Source: Salticus scenicus (taxonomy: Eukaryota; Arthropoda; Arachnida; Araneae; Salticidae). Taken from it: 64,000 nt of DNA. The number at the start of each line of letters is the position of its first letter. The first letter of the stretch is position 1. Made by a program: the position numbers and the translations under genes. Shown here in pieces: positions 24,201 through 38,227 of this stretch. The notes below the pieces were generated by a model that saw nothing but the letters and a program-made list of their open reading frames with translations, did not search any database and was not told where the DNA came from. The stretch is from positions 124,001-188,000 of the forward strand of contig CAWVNO010001140.1 in the NCBI GenBank assembly GCA_963930645.1, in the 5' to 3' direction.

Positions 24201-26422
24201 AGTCTTTGTTTACATTTAGATCTTTGTTCACATTCACGTCTTTGTTTACATTTAGGGTCTTTGTTTACATATGGGGTCTGTTTACATTTAGGTTTTTGTT
24301 TACATTTATTCATTTTTTATATTTAGGGTTATTGTTTAATTTTTATTATGTTCTATGATTACATTTATATCCTTTGTTTACATTTATGTCATTGTTTACA
24401 TACACGTCTTTGTTTATATTTAGGTTGTTTCCATTCACGCCTTTGTTTACATGTGTGATCTGTTTACATTTAGGTTTTGTTTACATTTAGTGATTTTTTT
24501 GCCTTTGTTTACATTTGGGTCTTCGATACATTCCGCCTTTGTTTACATTTAGAGTCTTTTTTTACATTAACGTCTTCGTTTACATATGGGGTCAGTTTAC
24601 ATTTAAAATATGCTTTTATTTAAGGTCTTTCTTTTCTTATAGATTTGTTGTACATTTGTTTACATTTAAGTTCTTTGTTTACATTTATATCCTTTGTTTA
24701 CATTTAGGGTTTTTGCCTAAATATGGGTTATTATACACTTGTTTAAATTTCGGTCTTTGTTTACATAGGGAGTATTTTACATTTAGGTCTTTGTTTACAT
24801 TTAGAGTTTCTGTTTACATTTCATGCTTGTGTTACAGATTTAGGGATTTTTTATATTTAGTTTATTGTTAACTTTTAGATGTTTGTTTATATTGGTAGTC
24901 TTTGTTTACATTCACGTCTTTGTTTACATTTAGGTACTTTTTTTACATTCATGTTTACATTTAGTGATTTTTGTTTACATTTAGTGATTTTTTATATTTA
25001 GGGTGATTGTTTACATTTAAGTCATTGTTTACATTCACGTCTTTGTTTACATTCAGGTTATTTACATTCACGTCTTTGTTTACATTTAAGATCTTTTTTT
25101 ACATTCATGTCTTTGTTTACATATGGGGTCTGTGTACATTTAGGTTTTTGTTTACATTTATTGATTTTTTATATTTAGGGTGATTGTTTAATTTTCATTA
25201 TGTTCTATGTTTACATTTATAGCCTTTATTTACATTTATGTCATTCCCTACATTCACGTCTTTGTTTCCATATGTGATCTTTTTACATTTAAAGTCTATT
25301 TTAATTTAAGGTGTTTCTTTTTTTATTATCTCTGTATATTATTGTAGTCTTTGTTTGCATTTAAGTTCGTTGTTTACATTTATAGGCTTTGTTTACATTT
25401 AAGTCTTTGTTTACATTTAGATTATTTGTTTACATTTAGTCTCTGTTTACATTTCATGCCTGTGCATACATTCAGGGATCTTTTATATTTAGGCTGATAG
25501 TTAACTTTTATATCTTTGTTTATATTTGTAGTCTTTGTTTACATTCACGTCTTCGTTTACATATGGGGTCAGTTTACATTTAGGTCTTTGTTTACATTTA
25601 GGCATTTTTAAATTTTGGGTCATTGTTTACTTTTAGATCTTTGTTTACATTTATAATCTTTTTCTTTAAATTCTATGTTTAATTATGTTCTTTGTTTACA
25701 TTTATAGCCTTTGTTAACATTTATGTCATTCTTTACATTCACGTCTTTGTTTACATTAAGGGTATTTGTTTACATTCACGTCTTTGTTTACATTTAGGGT
25801 CTTTGTTTACATATGGGGTATATTCCATTTAGGTCATTGTTTACATTTAGAGTCTGTTTACATTTCATGCCTGTGTATACATTCAGGGATCTTTTATATT
25901 TAGGGTCATTGTTAACTTTTATATCTTTGTTTATATTTGTAGTCTTTGTTTATATTTAGGTCTTCGATACATTCACGTCTTTGTTTATATATGGGGTCAG
26001 TTTACATTTAGGTCTTTGTTTACATTTAGGCATTTTTAAATTTAGGTTCATTGTTTACTTTTAGATCATTGTTTACATTTATAATCTTTTTTCATTAGGT
26101 TCCTTGTTTAATTATGTTCTTTGTATACATTTATAGCCTTTGTTAACATTTCTGTCATTGTTTACATTCACGTCTTTTTTTACATTTAGTGTCTTTGTTT
26201 AGATTCACGTCTGTTTTCATATGGGGTCTGTTTACATTTAATATCTGTTTTTATTTAAGGTCTTTCTTCTCTATTTGATTTCTGTTTATTATTGTAGTCT
26301 TTGTTTCCATTTATATTCTTTGTTTACTTTATAGACTTTGTTTGCATTTAGATCTTTGTTTACATTCACGTCTTTGTTTACATTTAGGGTCTTTGCTTAC
26401 ATATGGGGTCTGTTTACATTTA
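12800..26422 (+). repeat. 13,623-bp higher-order satellite unit, copy 1
   Basis: Landmarks at 12864, 13817, 14504, 17083, 17950 and 18096 recur at exactly +13,623 (26487, 27440, 28127, 30706, 31573, 31719). Further right the offset steps to 13,587, 13,588 and then 13,606, because of a 36-bp deletion, a 1-bp change and an 18-bp change. Part of the unit is itself duplicated: about 24100-26420 copies about 14090-16410 (offset 10,011). The left boundary is accurate only to tens of bases, because any breakpoint inside 18-bp units is ambiguous. There is no gene in this stretch. Confidence 0.9.
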
Positions 26423-29400
26423 GGTTTTTGTTTACATTTATTGATTTTTTATATTTAGGGTGGTTGTTTAATTTTCATTATGTTCTATGTTTACATTTAT
26501 AGCCTTTGTTTATATTTATGTCATTGTTTACATTCAAGTCTTTGTTTACATTTACGTTGTTTACATTCACATCTTTGTTTCCATATGTGATCTTTTTACA
26601 TTTAATGTCTGTTTTTATTTAAGTTGTTTCTTTTTTATCTCTGTTTATTATTGTAGACTTTGTTTAAATTTAAGTTCGTGTTTTACATTTATAGACTTTG
26701 TTTACATTTAAGTCTGTTTACGTTTAGAGTCTTTGTTTACATTTAGTCTCTGTTTGAATTTCATGCCTGTGTATACATTCAGGTATCTTTTATATTTAGG
26801 CTGATTGTTAACTTTTATATCTTTGTTTATATTTGTAGTCTTTGTTTACATTCACGTCTTCGTTTACATATGGGGTCAGTTTACATTTTTAGGTCTTTGT
26901 TTACATTTAGGCATTTTTAAATTTAGGATCATTGTTTACTTTCAGATCTTTGTTTTCATTTATAATCTTTTTCATTAAATTCTATGTTTAATTATGTCCT
27001 TTGTTTACATTTATAGCCATTGTTTACATTTATGTCATTGTTTACATTCACGTCTTTGTTTACATTTAAGTTCTTTGTTTACATTTATAGCCTTTGTTTA
27101 CAATTAGGTCTTTGTTTACATTCACGACTTTGTTTACATTCACGTCTTTTTTTCCATATGGGGACTTACATTTAAAGCTTCTTTTTATTTCAGGTCTTTC
27201 TTTTCTTATAGATCACTGTTTATTATTGTAGTCTTTGTTTCCATTTAGGTTCTTTGTTTCCATTTATAGTCTTTGTTTCCATTTAGATCTTTGTTCACAT
27301 TCACGTCTTTGTTTACATTTAGGATCTTTTTTTACATTCATGTCTTTGTTTACATATGGGGTCTGTTTACATTTAGGTTTTTGTTTACATTTATTGATTT
27401 TTTATATTTAGGGTGATTGTTTAATTTTCATTATGTTCTATGTTTACATTTATAGCCTTTGTTTATATTTATGTCATTGTTTACATTCAAGTCTTTGTTT
27501 TTATTTACGTTGTTTACATTCACGTCTTTGTTTCCATATGTGATCTTTTTACATTTAATGTCTGTTTTTATTTAAGTTGTTTCTTTTTTTTTATCTCTGT
27601 TTATTATTGTAGGCTTTGTTTAAATTTAAGTTCGTGTTTTACATTTATAGACTTTGTTTACATTTAAGTCTGTTTACGTTTAGAGTCTTTGTTTACATTT
27701 AGTCTCTGTTTGAATTTCATGCCTGTGTATACGTTCAGGTCTTTCTTTTCTTATAGATCTCTGTTTATTATTGTAGTCTTTGTTTCCATTTAGGTTCTTT
27801 GTTTCCATTTATAGTCTTTGTTTACATTTAGATCTTTGTTCACATTCACGTCTTTGTTTACATTTAGGGTCTTTGTTTACATATGGGGTCTGTTTACATT
27901 TAGGTTTTTGTTTACATTTATTCATTTTTTATATTTAGGGTTATTGTTTAATTTTTATTATGTTCTATGATTACATTTATATCCTTTGTTTACATTTATG
28001 TCATTGTTTACATACACGTCTTTGTTTATATTTAGGTTGTTTCCATTCACGCCTTTGTTTACATGTGTGATCTGTTTACATTTAGGTTTTGTTTACATTT
28101 AGTGATTTTTTTGCCTTTGTTTACATTTGGGTCTTCGATACATTCCGCCTTTGTTTACATTTAGAGTCTTTTTTTACATTAACGTCTTCGTTTACATATG
28201 GGGTCAGTTTACATTTAAAATATGCTTTTATTTAAGGTCTTTCTTTTCTTATAGATTTGTTGTACATTTGTTTACATTTAAGTTCTTTGTTTACATTTAT
28301 ATCCTTTGTTTACATTTAGGGTTTTTGCCTAAATATGGGTTATTATACACTTGTTTAAATTTCGGTCTTTGTTTACATAGGGAGTATTTTACATTTAGGT
28401 CTTTGTTTACATTTAGAGTTTCTGTTTACATTTCATGCTTGTGTTACAGATTTAGGGATTTTTTATATTTAGTTTATTGTTAACTTTTAGATGTTTGTTT
28501 ATATTGGTAGTCTTTGTTTACATTCACGTCTTTGTTTACATTTAGGTACTTTTTTTACATTCATGTTTACATTTAGTGATTTTTGTTTACATTTAGTGAT
28601 TTTTTATATTTAGGGTGATTGTTTACATTTAAGTCATTGTTTACATTCACGTCTTTGTTTACATTCAGGTTATTTACATTCACGTCTTTGTTTACATTTA
28701 AGATCTTTTTTTACATTCATGTCTTTGTTTACATATGGGGTCTGTGTACATTTAGGTTTTTGTTTACATTTATTGATTTTTTATATTTAGGGTGATTGTT
28801 TAATTTTCATTATGTTCTATGTTTACATTTATAGCCTTTATTTACATTTATGTCATTCTCTACATTCACGTCTTTGTTTCCATATGTGATCTTTTTACAT
28901 TTAAAGTCTATTTTAATTTAAGGTGTTTCTTTTTTTATTATCTCTGTATATTATTGTAGTCTTTGTTTGCATTTAAGTTCGTTGTTTACATTTATAGGCT
29001 TTGTTTACATTTAAGTCTTTGTTTACATTTAGATTATTTGTTTACATTTAGTCTCTGTTTACATTTCATGCCTGTGCATACATTCAGGGATCTTTTATAT
29101 TTAGGCTGATAGTTAACTTTTATATCTTTGTTTATATTTGTAGTCTTTGTTTACATTCACGTCTTCGTTTACATATGGGGTCAGTTTACATTTAGGTCTT
29201 TGTTTACATTTAGGCATTTTTAAATTTTGGGTCATTGTTTACTTTTAGATCTTTGTTTACATTTATAATCTTTTTCTTTAAATTCTATGTTTAATTATGT
29301 TCTTTGTTTACATTTATAGCCTTTGTTAACATTTATGTCATTCTTTACATTCACGTCTTTGTTTACATTAAGGGTATTTGTTTACATTCACGTCTTTGTT

Positions 29401-32400
29401 TACATTTAGGGTCTTTGTTTACATATGGGGTATATTCCATTTTGGTCATTGTTTACATTTAGAGTCTGTTTACATTTCATGCCTGTGTATACATTCAGGG
29501 ATCTTTTATATTTAGGGTCATTGTTAACTTTTATATCTTTGTTTATATTTGTAGTCTTTGTTTATATTTAGGTCTTCGATACATTCACGTCTTTGTTTAT
29601 ATATGGGGTCAGTTTACATTTAGGTCTTTGTTTACATTTAGGCATTTTTAAATTTAGGTTCATTGTTTACTTTTAGATCATTGTTTACATTTATAATCTT
29701 TTTTCATTAGGTTCCTTGTTTAATTAGGTTCTTTGTATACATTTATAGCCTTTGTTAACATTTCTGTCATTGTTTACATTCACGTCTTTTTTTACATTTA
29801 GTGTCTTTGTTTAGATTCACGTCTGTTTTCATATGGGGTCTGTTTACATTTAATATCTGTTTTTATTTAAGGTCTTTCTTCTCTATTTGATTTCTGTTTA
29901 TTATTGTAGTCTTTGTTTCCATTTATATTCTTTGTTTACTTTATAGACTTTGTTTGCATTTAGATCTTTGTTTACATTCACGTCTTTGTTTACATTTAGG
30001 GTCTTTGCTTACATATGGGGTCTGTTTACATTTAGGTTTTTGTTTACATTTAGTGATTTTTTATATTTAGGGTTATTGTTTAATTTTTATTATGTTCTAT
30101 GTTTACATTTATAGCCTTTGTTTACATTTATGTCATATTTTACATTCACGTCTTTGTTTACATTTAGGTTGTTTACATTCGCGTCTTTGTTTATATATGT
30201 GATCTGTTTAAATTTAGGTCTTTGTTTACATTTGGGCATTTTTAAATTTAGTTTCTTTGTTTACATTTATAATCTTTTTCATTAGGTTCTATGTTTATTT
30301 CTGTTCTTTGTTTACATTATATATTTATATCCTTTGTTAACATTTATGTCATTCTTTACATTCATGTCTTTGTTTACATTAAGGGTCTTTGTTTACATTC
30401 ACGTCTTTGTTTATATATGGTGTCTGTTTACATTTAAAGTATGTTTTTATATAATGTGTTTGTTTTCTTTTGATCTCTCTTTAATTGTAGTCTTTGTTTA
30501 AATTTAAGATCTTTGTTTACATTTATAGCCTTTGTTTACATTTAGGTGTTTGTTTACATTCACGTCTTTGTTTACATTTAGGGTTTTTGCTTACATAAGG
30601 GGTATTTTACATTTCGGTCTTTGTTTACAAATGGGGTATCTTACATTTAGGTAATTGTTTACATTTAGACCTGTTGTTTACATTTAGAGTCTCTGTTTAC
30701 ATTTAATGCCTGTGTATATATTTAGGGATTTTTTATATTTAGGGTCATTGTTAACATTTAGATCTTTGTTTATATTTGTTGTCTTTGCTTATATTTATAG
30801 CCTTTGTTTACATTTAGCTCTTCGATATATTCACATCTTTGTTTACATTTATATTCTTTGTTTTCTTTCACGTCTTTGTTTACATATGGGGTCTGTTTAC
30901 ATTTAGATGTTTATTTATATTTAGATATTTTTTATATTTAGGGTCATTTTTTACTTTTAGATTTTGTTTGTATTTGTAGTCTTTGTTTCCATTTATAATC
31001 TTTTTTCATTATGTTCTATGTTTACATTTATAGCATTTGATTACATTTAGGGCTTTGATACATTCACGTCTTTGTTTACATTTAGGGTCTTTCTTTACAT
31101 TTATGTCTTTGTATACATATGGGGTCTGTTTACATTTAGGTTTTTGTTTACATTTAGTGATTTTTTATATTTAGGGTGACTGTTTAATTTTAGATCTCTG
31201 TTTATATTTGTAGTCTTTGTTTACAATTATAATCTTTTTTTCATTATGTTCTTTGTTTTATTAGGTTATTTGTTTACATTTATAGCCTTTGTTTACAATT
31301 AGGTCTTTGTTTATATTCACGCCTTTGTTTACATTCACGTCTTTTTTTACATATGGGATCTGTTTACATTTAAAAATTTCTTTTATTTCAGGTCTTTCTT
31401 TTCTTTTAGATCTCTGTTTATTATTGTAGTCTTTGTTTCCATTTATAGCCTTTCTTTACATTTAGATCTTTGTTTACATTCACGTCTTTGTTTCCATTTA
31501 GGTTCTTTGTTTCCATTTATAGCCTTTGTTTACATTTACGTCTTTGTTTACATTTAGGGTCTTTGTTTACATATGGGGTATTTTACATTTAGGTCTTTGT
31601 TTACATTTAGAGTCAGTTTACATTTCATGCCTGTGTATATATTTAGGGATTTTTTATATTTAGGGCCATTGTTAACTTTTAGATTATTGTTTATATTTGT
31701 AGTTTTCGTTTACAGTTATTGCCTTTCTTTACATTTAGGTCTTCGATGCATACACGTCTCTGTTTATATTTAGAGTCTTTGCTTACCATCACGGCTTTGT
31801 TTACATTTAGGGTCTTTGTTTACATATGGAGTATTTTCCATTTAGGTCTTTGTTTACATTTAGAGTCTGTTTACATTTCATGCCTGTGTATATATTTAGG
31901 GATTTTTTATATTTAGGGTCATTGTTAGCTTTTAGATCATTGTTTATATTTATAGTCTTTCTTTACATTTATAGCATTTGTTTACATTTAGGTCTTCGAT
32001 TTGAGTTTTTGTTTACATTCCCGTCTTTATTAACATTTAGGATCTTTTTTTACGTTCATGTCTTTGTTTACAAATGGCGTCTGTTTACATTTAGGTTTTT
32101 GTTTACATTTATTGATTTTTTATATTTAGGGTGATTGTTTTATTTTCATTATGTTCTATGTTTACATTTATAGCCTTTGTTTACATTTATGTCATTGTTT
32201 ACATTCACGCCTTTGTTTACATTTAGTTTGTTTACACTCACGTCTTTGTTTCCATATGTGATCTTTTTACATTTAAAGTCTGTTTTTATTTAAGGTGTTT
32301 CTTTTTTTTTATCTCTGTTTATTATTGTAGTCTTTGTTTACATTTAAGTTCGTTGTTTACATTTATAGATTTTGTTTACATGTAGAGTCTTTGTTTACAT

Positions 32401-35400
32401 TTAGTCTCTGTTTACATTTCATGCCTGTGTATACATTCAGGGATCTTTTATATTTAGGCTCATTGTTAACTTTTATATCTTTGTTTATATTTGTAGTCTT
32501 TGTTTACATTCACGTCTACGTTTACATATGGCGTCAGTTTACATTTAGGTCTTTGTTTACATTTAGGCATTTTTTTAATTTAGGGTCATTGTTTACTTTT
32601 ACATCTTTGTTTACATTTATAATCTTTTTCATTAAATTCTATGTTTAATTATGTTCTTTGTTTACATTTATAGCCTTTTTTTACATTTATGTTATTGTTT
32701 ACATTTAGGATCTTTGTTTACATATGGGGTATTTTCCATTTAGTCTTTGTTTACATTTAGAGTCTGTTTACATTTCATGCCTGTGTATATATTTAGGGAT
32801 TTTTTATATTTAGGTTCATTGTTATCTTTTAGATCATTGTTTATATTTATAGCCTTTGTTTTTATTTAGGTCTTCGATACGAGTCTTTGTTTACATTCAC
32901 GTCTTTGTTTACATTTAGGATCTTTATTTACATTCATGTCTTTGTTTACATATTGGGTCTGTTTACATTTAGGTTTTTGTTTACATGTTTTGATTTTTTA
33001 TATTTAGGGTGATTGTTTAATTTTCATTTTGTTCTATGTTTACATTTATAGCCTTTGTTTACATTTATATCATTGTTTACATTCACGTCATTGTTTACAT
33101 TTAGGTTGTTTACATTCACGTCTTTGTTTCCATATGTGATCTTTTTACATTTAAAGTCTGTTTTTATTTAAGGTGTTTCTTTTTTTATCTCTGTTTATTA
33201 TTGTAGTTGTTGTTTACATTTAAGTTCGTTGTTTACATTTAGAGACTTTGTTTACATTTAAGTCTTTGTTTACATTTAGTCTCTGTTTACATTTCATGCC
33301 TGTGTAAACATCCAGGGACCTTTTATATTTAGGCTCATTGTTAACATTTATATCTTTGTTTATATTTGTAGTCTTTGTTTACATTCACGTCTTCGTTTAC
33401 ATATGGGGTCAGTTTACATTTTGGACTTTGTTTACATTTTTGGCATTTTTAAATTTAGGGTCATTGTTTACTTTTAGATCTTTGTTTACATTTATAATCT
33501 TTTTTATTAAATTCTATGTTTAATTATGTCCTTTGTTTACATTTATAGCCTTTGTTTACATTTATGTCATTGTTTACATTCACGTCTTTGTTTACATTTA
33601 AGTTCTTTGTTTACATTTATAGCCTTTGTTTACAATTAGGTCTTTGTTTACATTCACGATTTTGTTTACATTCACGTCTTTTTTTCCATATGGGAACTTA
33701 CATTTAAAGCTTCTTTTTATTTCAGGTCTTTCTTTTCTTATAGATCACTGTTTATTATTGTAGTCTTTGTTTCCATTTAGGTTCTTTGTTTCCATTTATA
33801 GTCTTTGTTTCCATTTAGATCTTTGTTCACATTCACGACTTTGTTTACATTTAGGATCTTTTTTTACATTCATGTCTTTGTTTACATATGGGGTCTGTTT
33901 AAATTTAGGTTTTTGTTTACATTTATTGATTTTTTATATTTAGGGTGATTGTTTAATTTTCATTATGTTCTATGTTTACATTTATAGCCTTTGTTTACAT
34001 TTATGTCATTGTTTACATTCAAGTCTTTGTTTACATTTACGTTGTTTACATTCACGTCTTTGTTTCCATATGTGATCTTTTTACATTTAATGTCTGTTTT
34101 TATTTAAGTTGGTTTCTTTTTTTTTTATCTCTGTTTATTATTGTAGGCTTTGTTTAAATTTAAGTTCGTGTTTTACATATATAGACTTTGTTTACATTTA
34201 AGTCTTTGTTTACGTTTTGAGTCTTTGTTTACATTTAGTTTCTGTTTGAATTTCATGCCTGTGTATACATTCAGGTATCTTTTATATTTAGGCTCATTGT
34301 TAACTTTTATATCTTTGTTTATATTTGTAGTCTTTGTTTACATTCACGTCTTCGTTTACATATGGGGTCAGTTTACATTTAGGTCTTTGTTTACATTTAG
34401 GCATTTTTAAATTTTGGGTCATTGTTTACTTTTAGATCTTTGTTTACATTTATAATCTTTTTCATTAAATTCTATGTTTAATTATGTTCTTTGTTTACAT
34501 TTATAGCCTTTGTTTACATTTATGTCATTGTTTACATTCAAGTATTTGTTTACATTTAAGTTCTTTGTTTACATTCACGTCTTTGTTTACATTTAGGGTC
34601 TTTGTTTACATATGGGGTATATTCCATTAAGGTCATTGTTTACATTTAGTGTCTGTTTACATTTCATGCCTGTGTATACATTCAGGGATCTTTTATATTT
34701 AGGGTCATTGTTAACTTTTATATCTTTGTTTATATTTGTAGTCTTTGTTTATAATTAGGTCTTCGATACATTCACGTCTTTGTTTACATATGGGGTCAGT
34801 TTACATTTCGGTCTTTGTTTACATTTAGGCATTTTTAAATTTAGGTTCATTGTTTACTTTTAGATCATTGTTTACATTTATAATCTTTTTTCATTAGGTT
34901 CCTTGTTTAATTATGTTCTTTGTATACATTTATAGCCTTTGTTAACATTTCTGTCATTGTTTATATTCACGTCTTTTTTTACATTTAGTGTCTTTGTTTA
35001 AATTCACGTCTGTTTTCATATGGGGTCTGTTTACATTTAATACCTGTTTTTATTTAAGGTCTTTCTTCTCTATTTGTATTCTGTTTATTATTGTAGTCTT
35101 TGTTTCCATTTATGTTCTTTGTTTACTTTTATAGACTTTGTTTGCATTTAGATCTTTGTTTACATTCACGTCTTTGTTTACATTTAGGGTCTTTGCTTAC
35201 ATATGGGGTCTGTTTACATTTAGGTTTTTGTTTACATTTAGTGATTTTTTATATTTAGGGTTATTGTTTAATTTTTATTATGTTCTATGTTTGCATTTAT
35301 AGCCTTTGTTTACATTTATGTCATATTTTACATTCACGTCTTTAATTACATTTAGGTTGTTTACATTCGCGTCTTTGTTTATATATGTGATCTGTTTAAA

Positions 35401-37735
35401 TTTAGGTCTTTGTTTACATTTGGGCATTTTTAAATTTAGTTTCATTGTTTACTTTTAGATCTTTGTTTACATTTATAATCTTTTTCATTAGGTTCTATGT
35501 TTATTTCTGTTCTTTGTTTACATTATATATTTATATCCTTTGTTAACATTTATGTCATTCTTTACATTCATGTCTTTGTTTACATTAAGGGTCTTTGTTT
35601 ACATTCACGTCTTTGTTTATATATGGTGTCTGTTTACATTTAAAGTATGTTTTTATAAAAGGTGTTTGTTTTCTTTTGATCTCTCTTTAATTGTAGTCTT
35701 TGTTTACATTTAAGATCTTTGTTTACATTTATAGCCTTTGTTTACATTTAGGTGTTTGTTTACATTCACGTCTTTGTTTAAATTTAGGGTTTTTGCTTAC
35801 ATAAGTGGTATTTTACATTTCGGTCTTTGTTTACAAATGGAATATCATACATTTAGGTAATTGTTTACATTTAGACCTGTTGTTTACATTTAGAGTCTCT
35901 GTTTACATTTAATGCCTGTGTTTATATTTAGGGATTTTTTATATTTAGGGTCATTGTTAACATTTAGATCTTTGTTTATATTTGTTGTCTTTGCTTATAT
36001 TTATAGCCTTTGTTTACATTTAGCTCTTCGATATATTCACATCTTTGTTTACATTTAGATTCTTTGTTTTCTTTCACGTCTTTGTTTACATATGGGGTCT
36101 GTTTACATTTAGATGTTTATTTATATTTAGATATTTTTTATATTTAGGGTCATTTTTTACTTTTAGATTTTGTTTATATTTGTAGTCTTTGTTTCCATTT
36201 ATAATCTTTTTTCATTATGTTCTAAGTTTACATTTATAGCATTTGTTTACATTTAGGGCTTTGATACATTCACGTCTTTGTTTACATTTAGGGTCTTTTT
36301 TTACATTCACGTCTTTGTATACATATGGGTCTGTTTACATTTAGGTTTTTGTTTACATTTAGTGATTTTTTATATTTAGGGTGACTGTTTAATTTTAGAT
36401 CTCTGTTTATATTTGTAGTCTTTGTTTACAATTATAATCTTTTTTTCATTATGTTCTTTGTTTTATTAGGTTATTTGTTTACATTTATAGCCTTCGTTTA
36501 CAATTAGGTCTTTGTTTATATTCACGCCTTTGTTTACATTCACGTCTTTTTTTACATATGGGATCTGTTTACATTTAAAAATTTCTTTTATTTCAGGTCT
36601 TTCTTTTCTTTTAGATCTCTGTTTATTATTGTAGTCTTTGTTTCCATTTATAGCCTTTCTTTACATTTAGATCTTTGTTTACATTCACGTCTTTGTTTCC
36701 ATTTAGGTTCTTTGTTTCCATTTATAGCCTTTGTTTCCATTTACGTCTTTGTTTACATTTAGGTTGTTTACATTCACGTCTTTGTTTCCATATGTGATCT
36801 TTTTACATTTAAAGTCTGTTTTTATTTAAGGTATTTCTTTTTTTATCTCTGTTTATTATTGTAGTTTTTGTATACATTTAACTTCGTTGTTTACATTTAT
36901 AGACTTTGTTTACATTTAAGTCTTTGTTTACATTTAGAGTCTTTGTTTATATTTAGTCTCTGTTTACATTTCATGCCTGTGTAAATATTCAGGGACCTTT
37001 TACATTTAGGCTCATTGTTAACTTTTATATCTTTGTTTATATTTGTAGTCTTTGTTTACATTCACGTCTTTGTTTACATATGGGGTCAGTTTACATTTAG
37101 GACTTTGTTTACATTTTTGGCATTTTTAAATTTAGGGTAATTGTTTACTTTTAGATCTTTGTTTACATTTATTATCTTTTTCATTAAATTCTATGTTTAA
37201 TTATGTCCTTTGTTTACATTTATGTCATTGTTTACATTCACGTCTTTGTTTACATTTAAGTTCTTTGTTTTGTTTACAATTAGGTCTTTGTTTACATTCA
37301 CGACTTTGTTTACATTCACGTCTTTTTTTACATTCATGTCTTTGTTTACATATGGGGTCTGTTTACATTTAGGTTTTTGTTTACATTTATTGATTTTTTA
37401 TATTTAGGGTGATTGTTTAATTTTCATTATGTTCTATGTTTACATTTATAGCCTTTGTTTATATTTATGTCATTGTTTACATTCAAGTCTTTGTTTACAT
37501 TTACGTTGTTTACATTCACGTCTTTGTTTCCATATGTGATCTTTTTACATTTAATGTCTGTTTTTATTTAAGTTGTTTCTTTTTTTATCTCTGTTTATTA
37601 TTGTAGGCTTTGTTTAAATTTAAGTTCGTGTTTTACATTTATAGACTTTGTTTACATTTAAGTCTGTTTACGTTTAGAGTCTTTGTTTACATTTAGTCTC
37701 TGTTTGAATTTCATGCCTGTGTATACATTCAGGTA
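26423..37735 (+). repeat. 13.6-kb higher-order satellite unit, copy 2 (incomplete)
   Basis: This copy follows copy 1 directly. The junction lies within 26401-26440: upstream sequence follows the 16380-16430 type (TTGCTTACATATGGGG), downstream the 12800 type (TTTAGGGTGGTTG). Identity to copy 1 is very high by eye. Differences I noticed include TTTAGG to TTTTGG near 29440 and AATTATG to AATTAGG near 29725. Homology to copy 1 stops near 37727-37735, where copy 1 (24121) carries the CGTTCAGG fusion and this copy reads CATTCAGG and continues differently. There is no gene in this stretch. Confidence 0.9.
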
Positions 37736-38227
37736 TCTTTTATATTTAGGCTCATTGTTAACTTTTATATCTTTGTTTATATTTGTAGTCTTTGTTTACA
37801 TTCATGTCTTCGTTTACATATGGGGTCAGTTTACATTTAGGTCTTTGTTTACATTTAGGCATTTTTAAATTTAGGATCATTGTTTACTTTCAGATCTTTG
37901 TTTACATTTATAATCTTTTTCATTAAATTCTATGTTTAATTATGTTCTTTGTTTACATTTATAGCCTTTGTTTACATTTATGTCATTGTTTACATTCACG
38001 TCTTTGTTTACATTTAAGTTCTTTGTTTACATTTATAGCCTTTGTTTACAATTATGTCTTTGTTTACATTCACGACTTTGTTTACATTCACGTCTTTTTT
38101 CCTTATGGGGACTGTTTACATTTAAAGCTTCTTTTTATTTCAGGTCTTTCTTTTCTTATAGATCTCTGTTTATTATTGTAGTTTTTGTTTCCATTTAGGT
38201 TCTTTGTTTCCATTTATAGTCTTTGTT
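37736..38227 (+). repeat. Satellite segment linking the two large repeat systems
   Basis: 18-bp-type units, related to 49300-49805 but with several differences (for example CATTCACGTCTTTG against CATTCAAGTATTTG), in contrast to the absence of differences just downstream. A 3-bp insertion (TTGTTGTTTAC) at 38224-38230 marks the start of the next unit. Confidence 0.85.
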
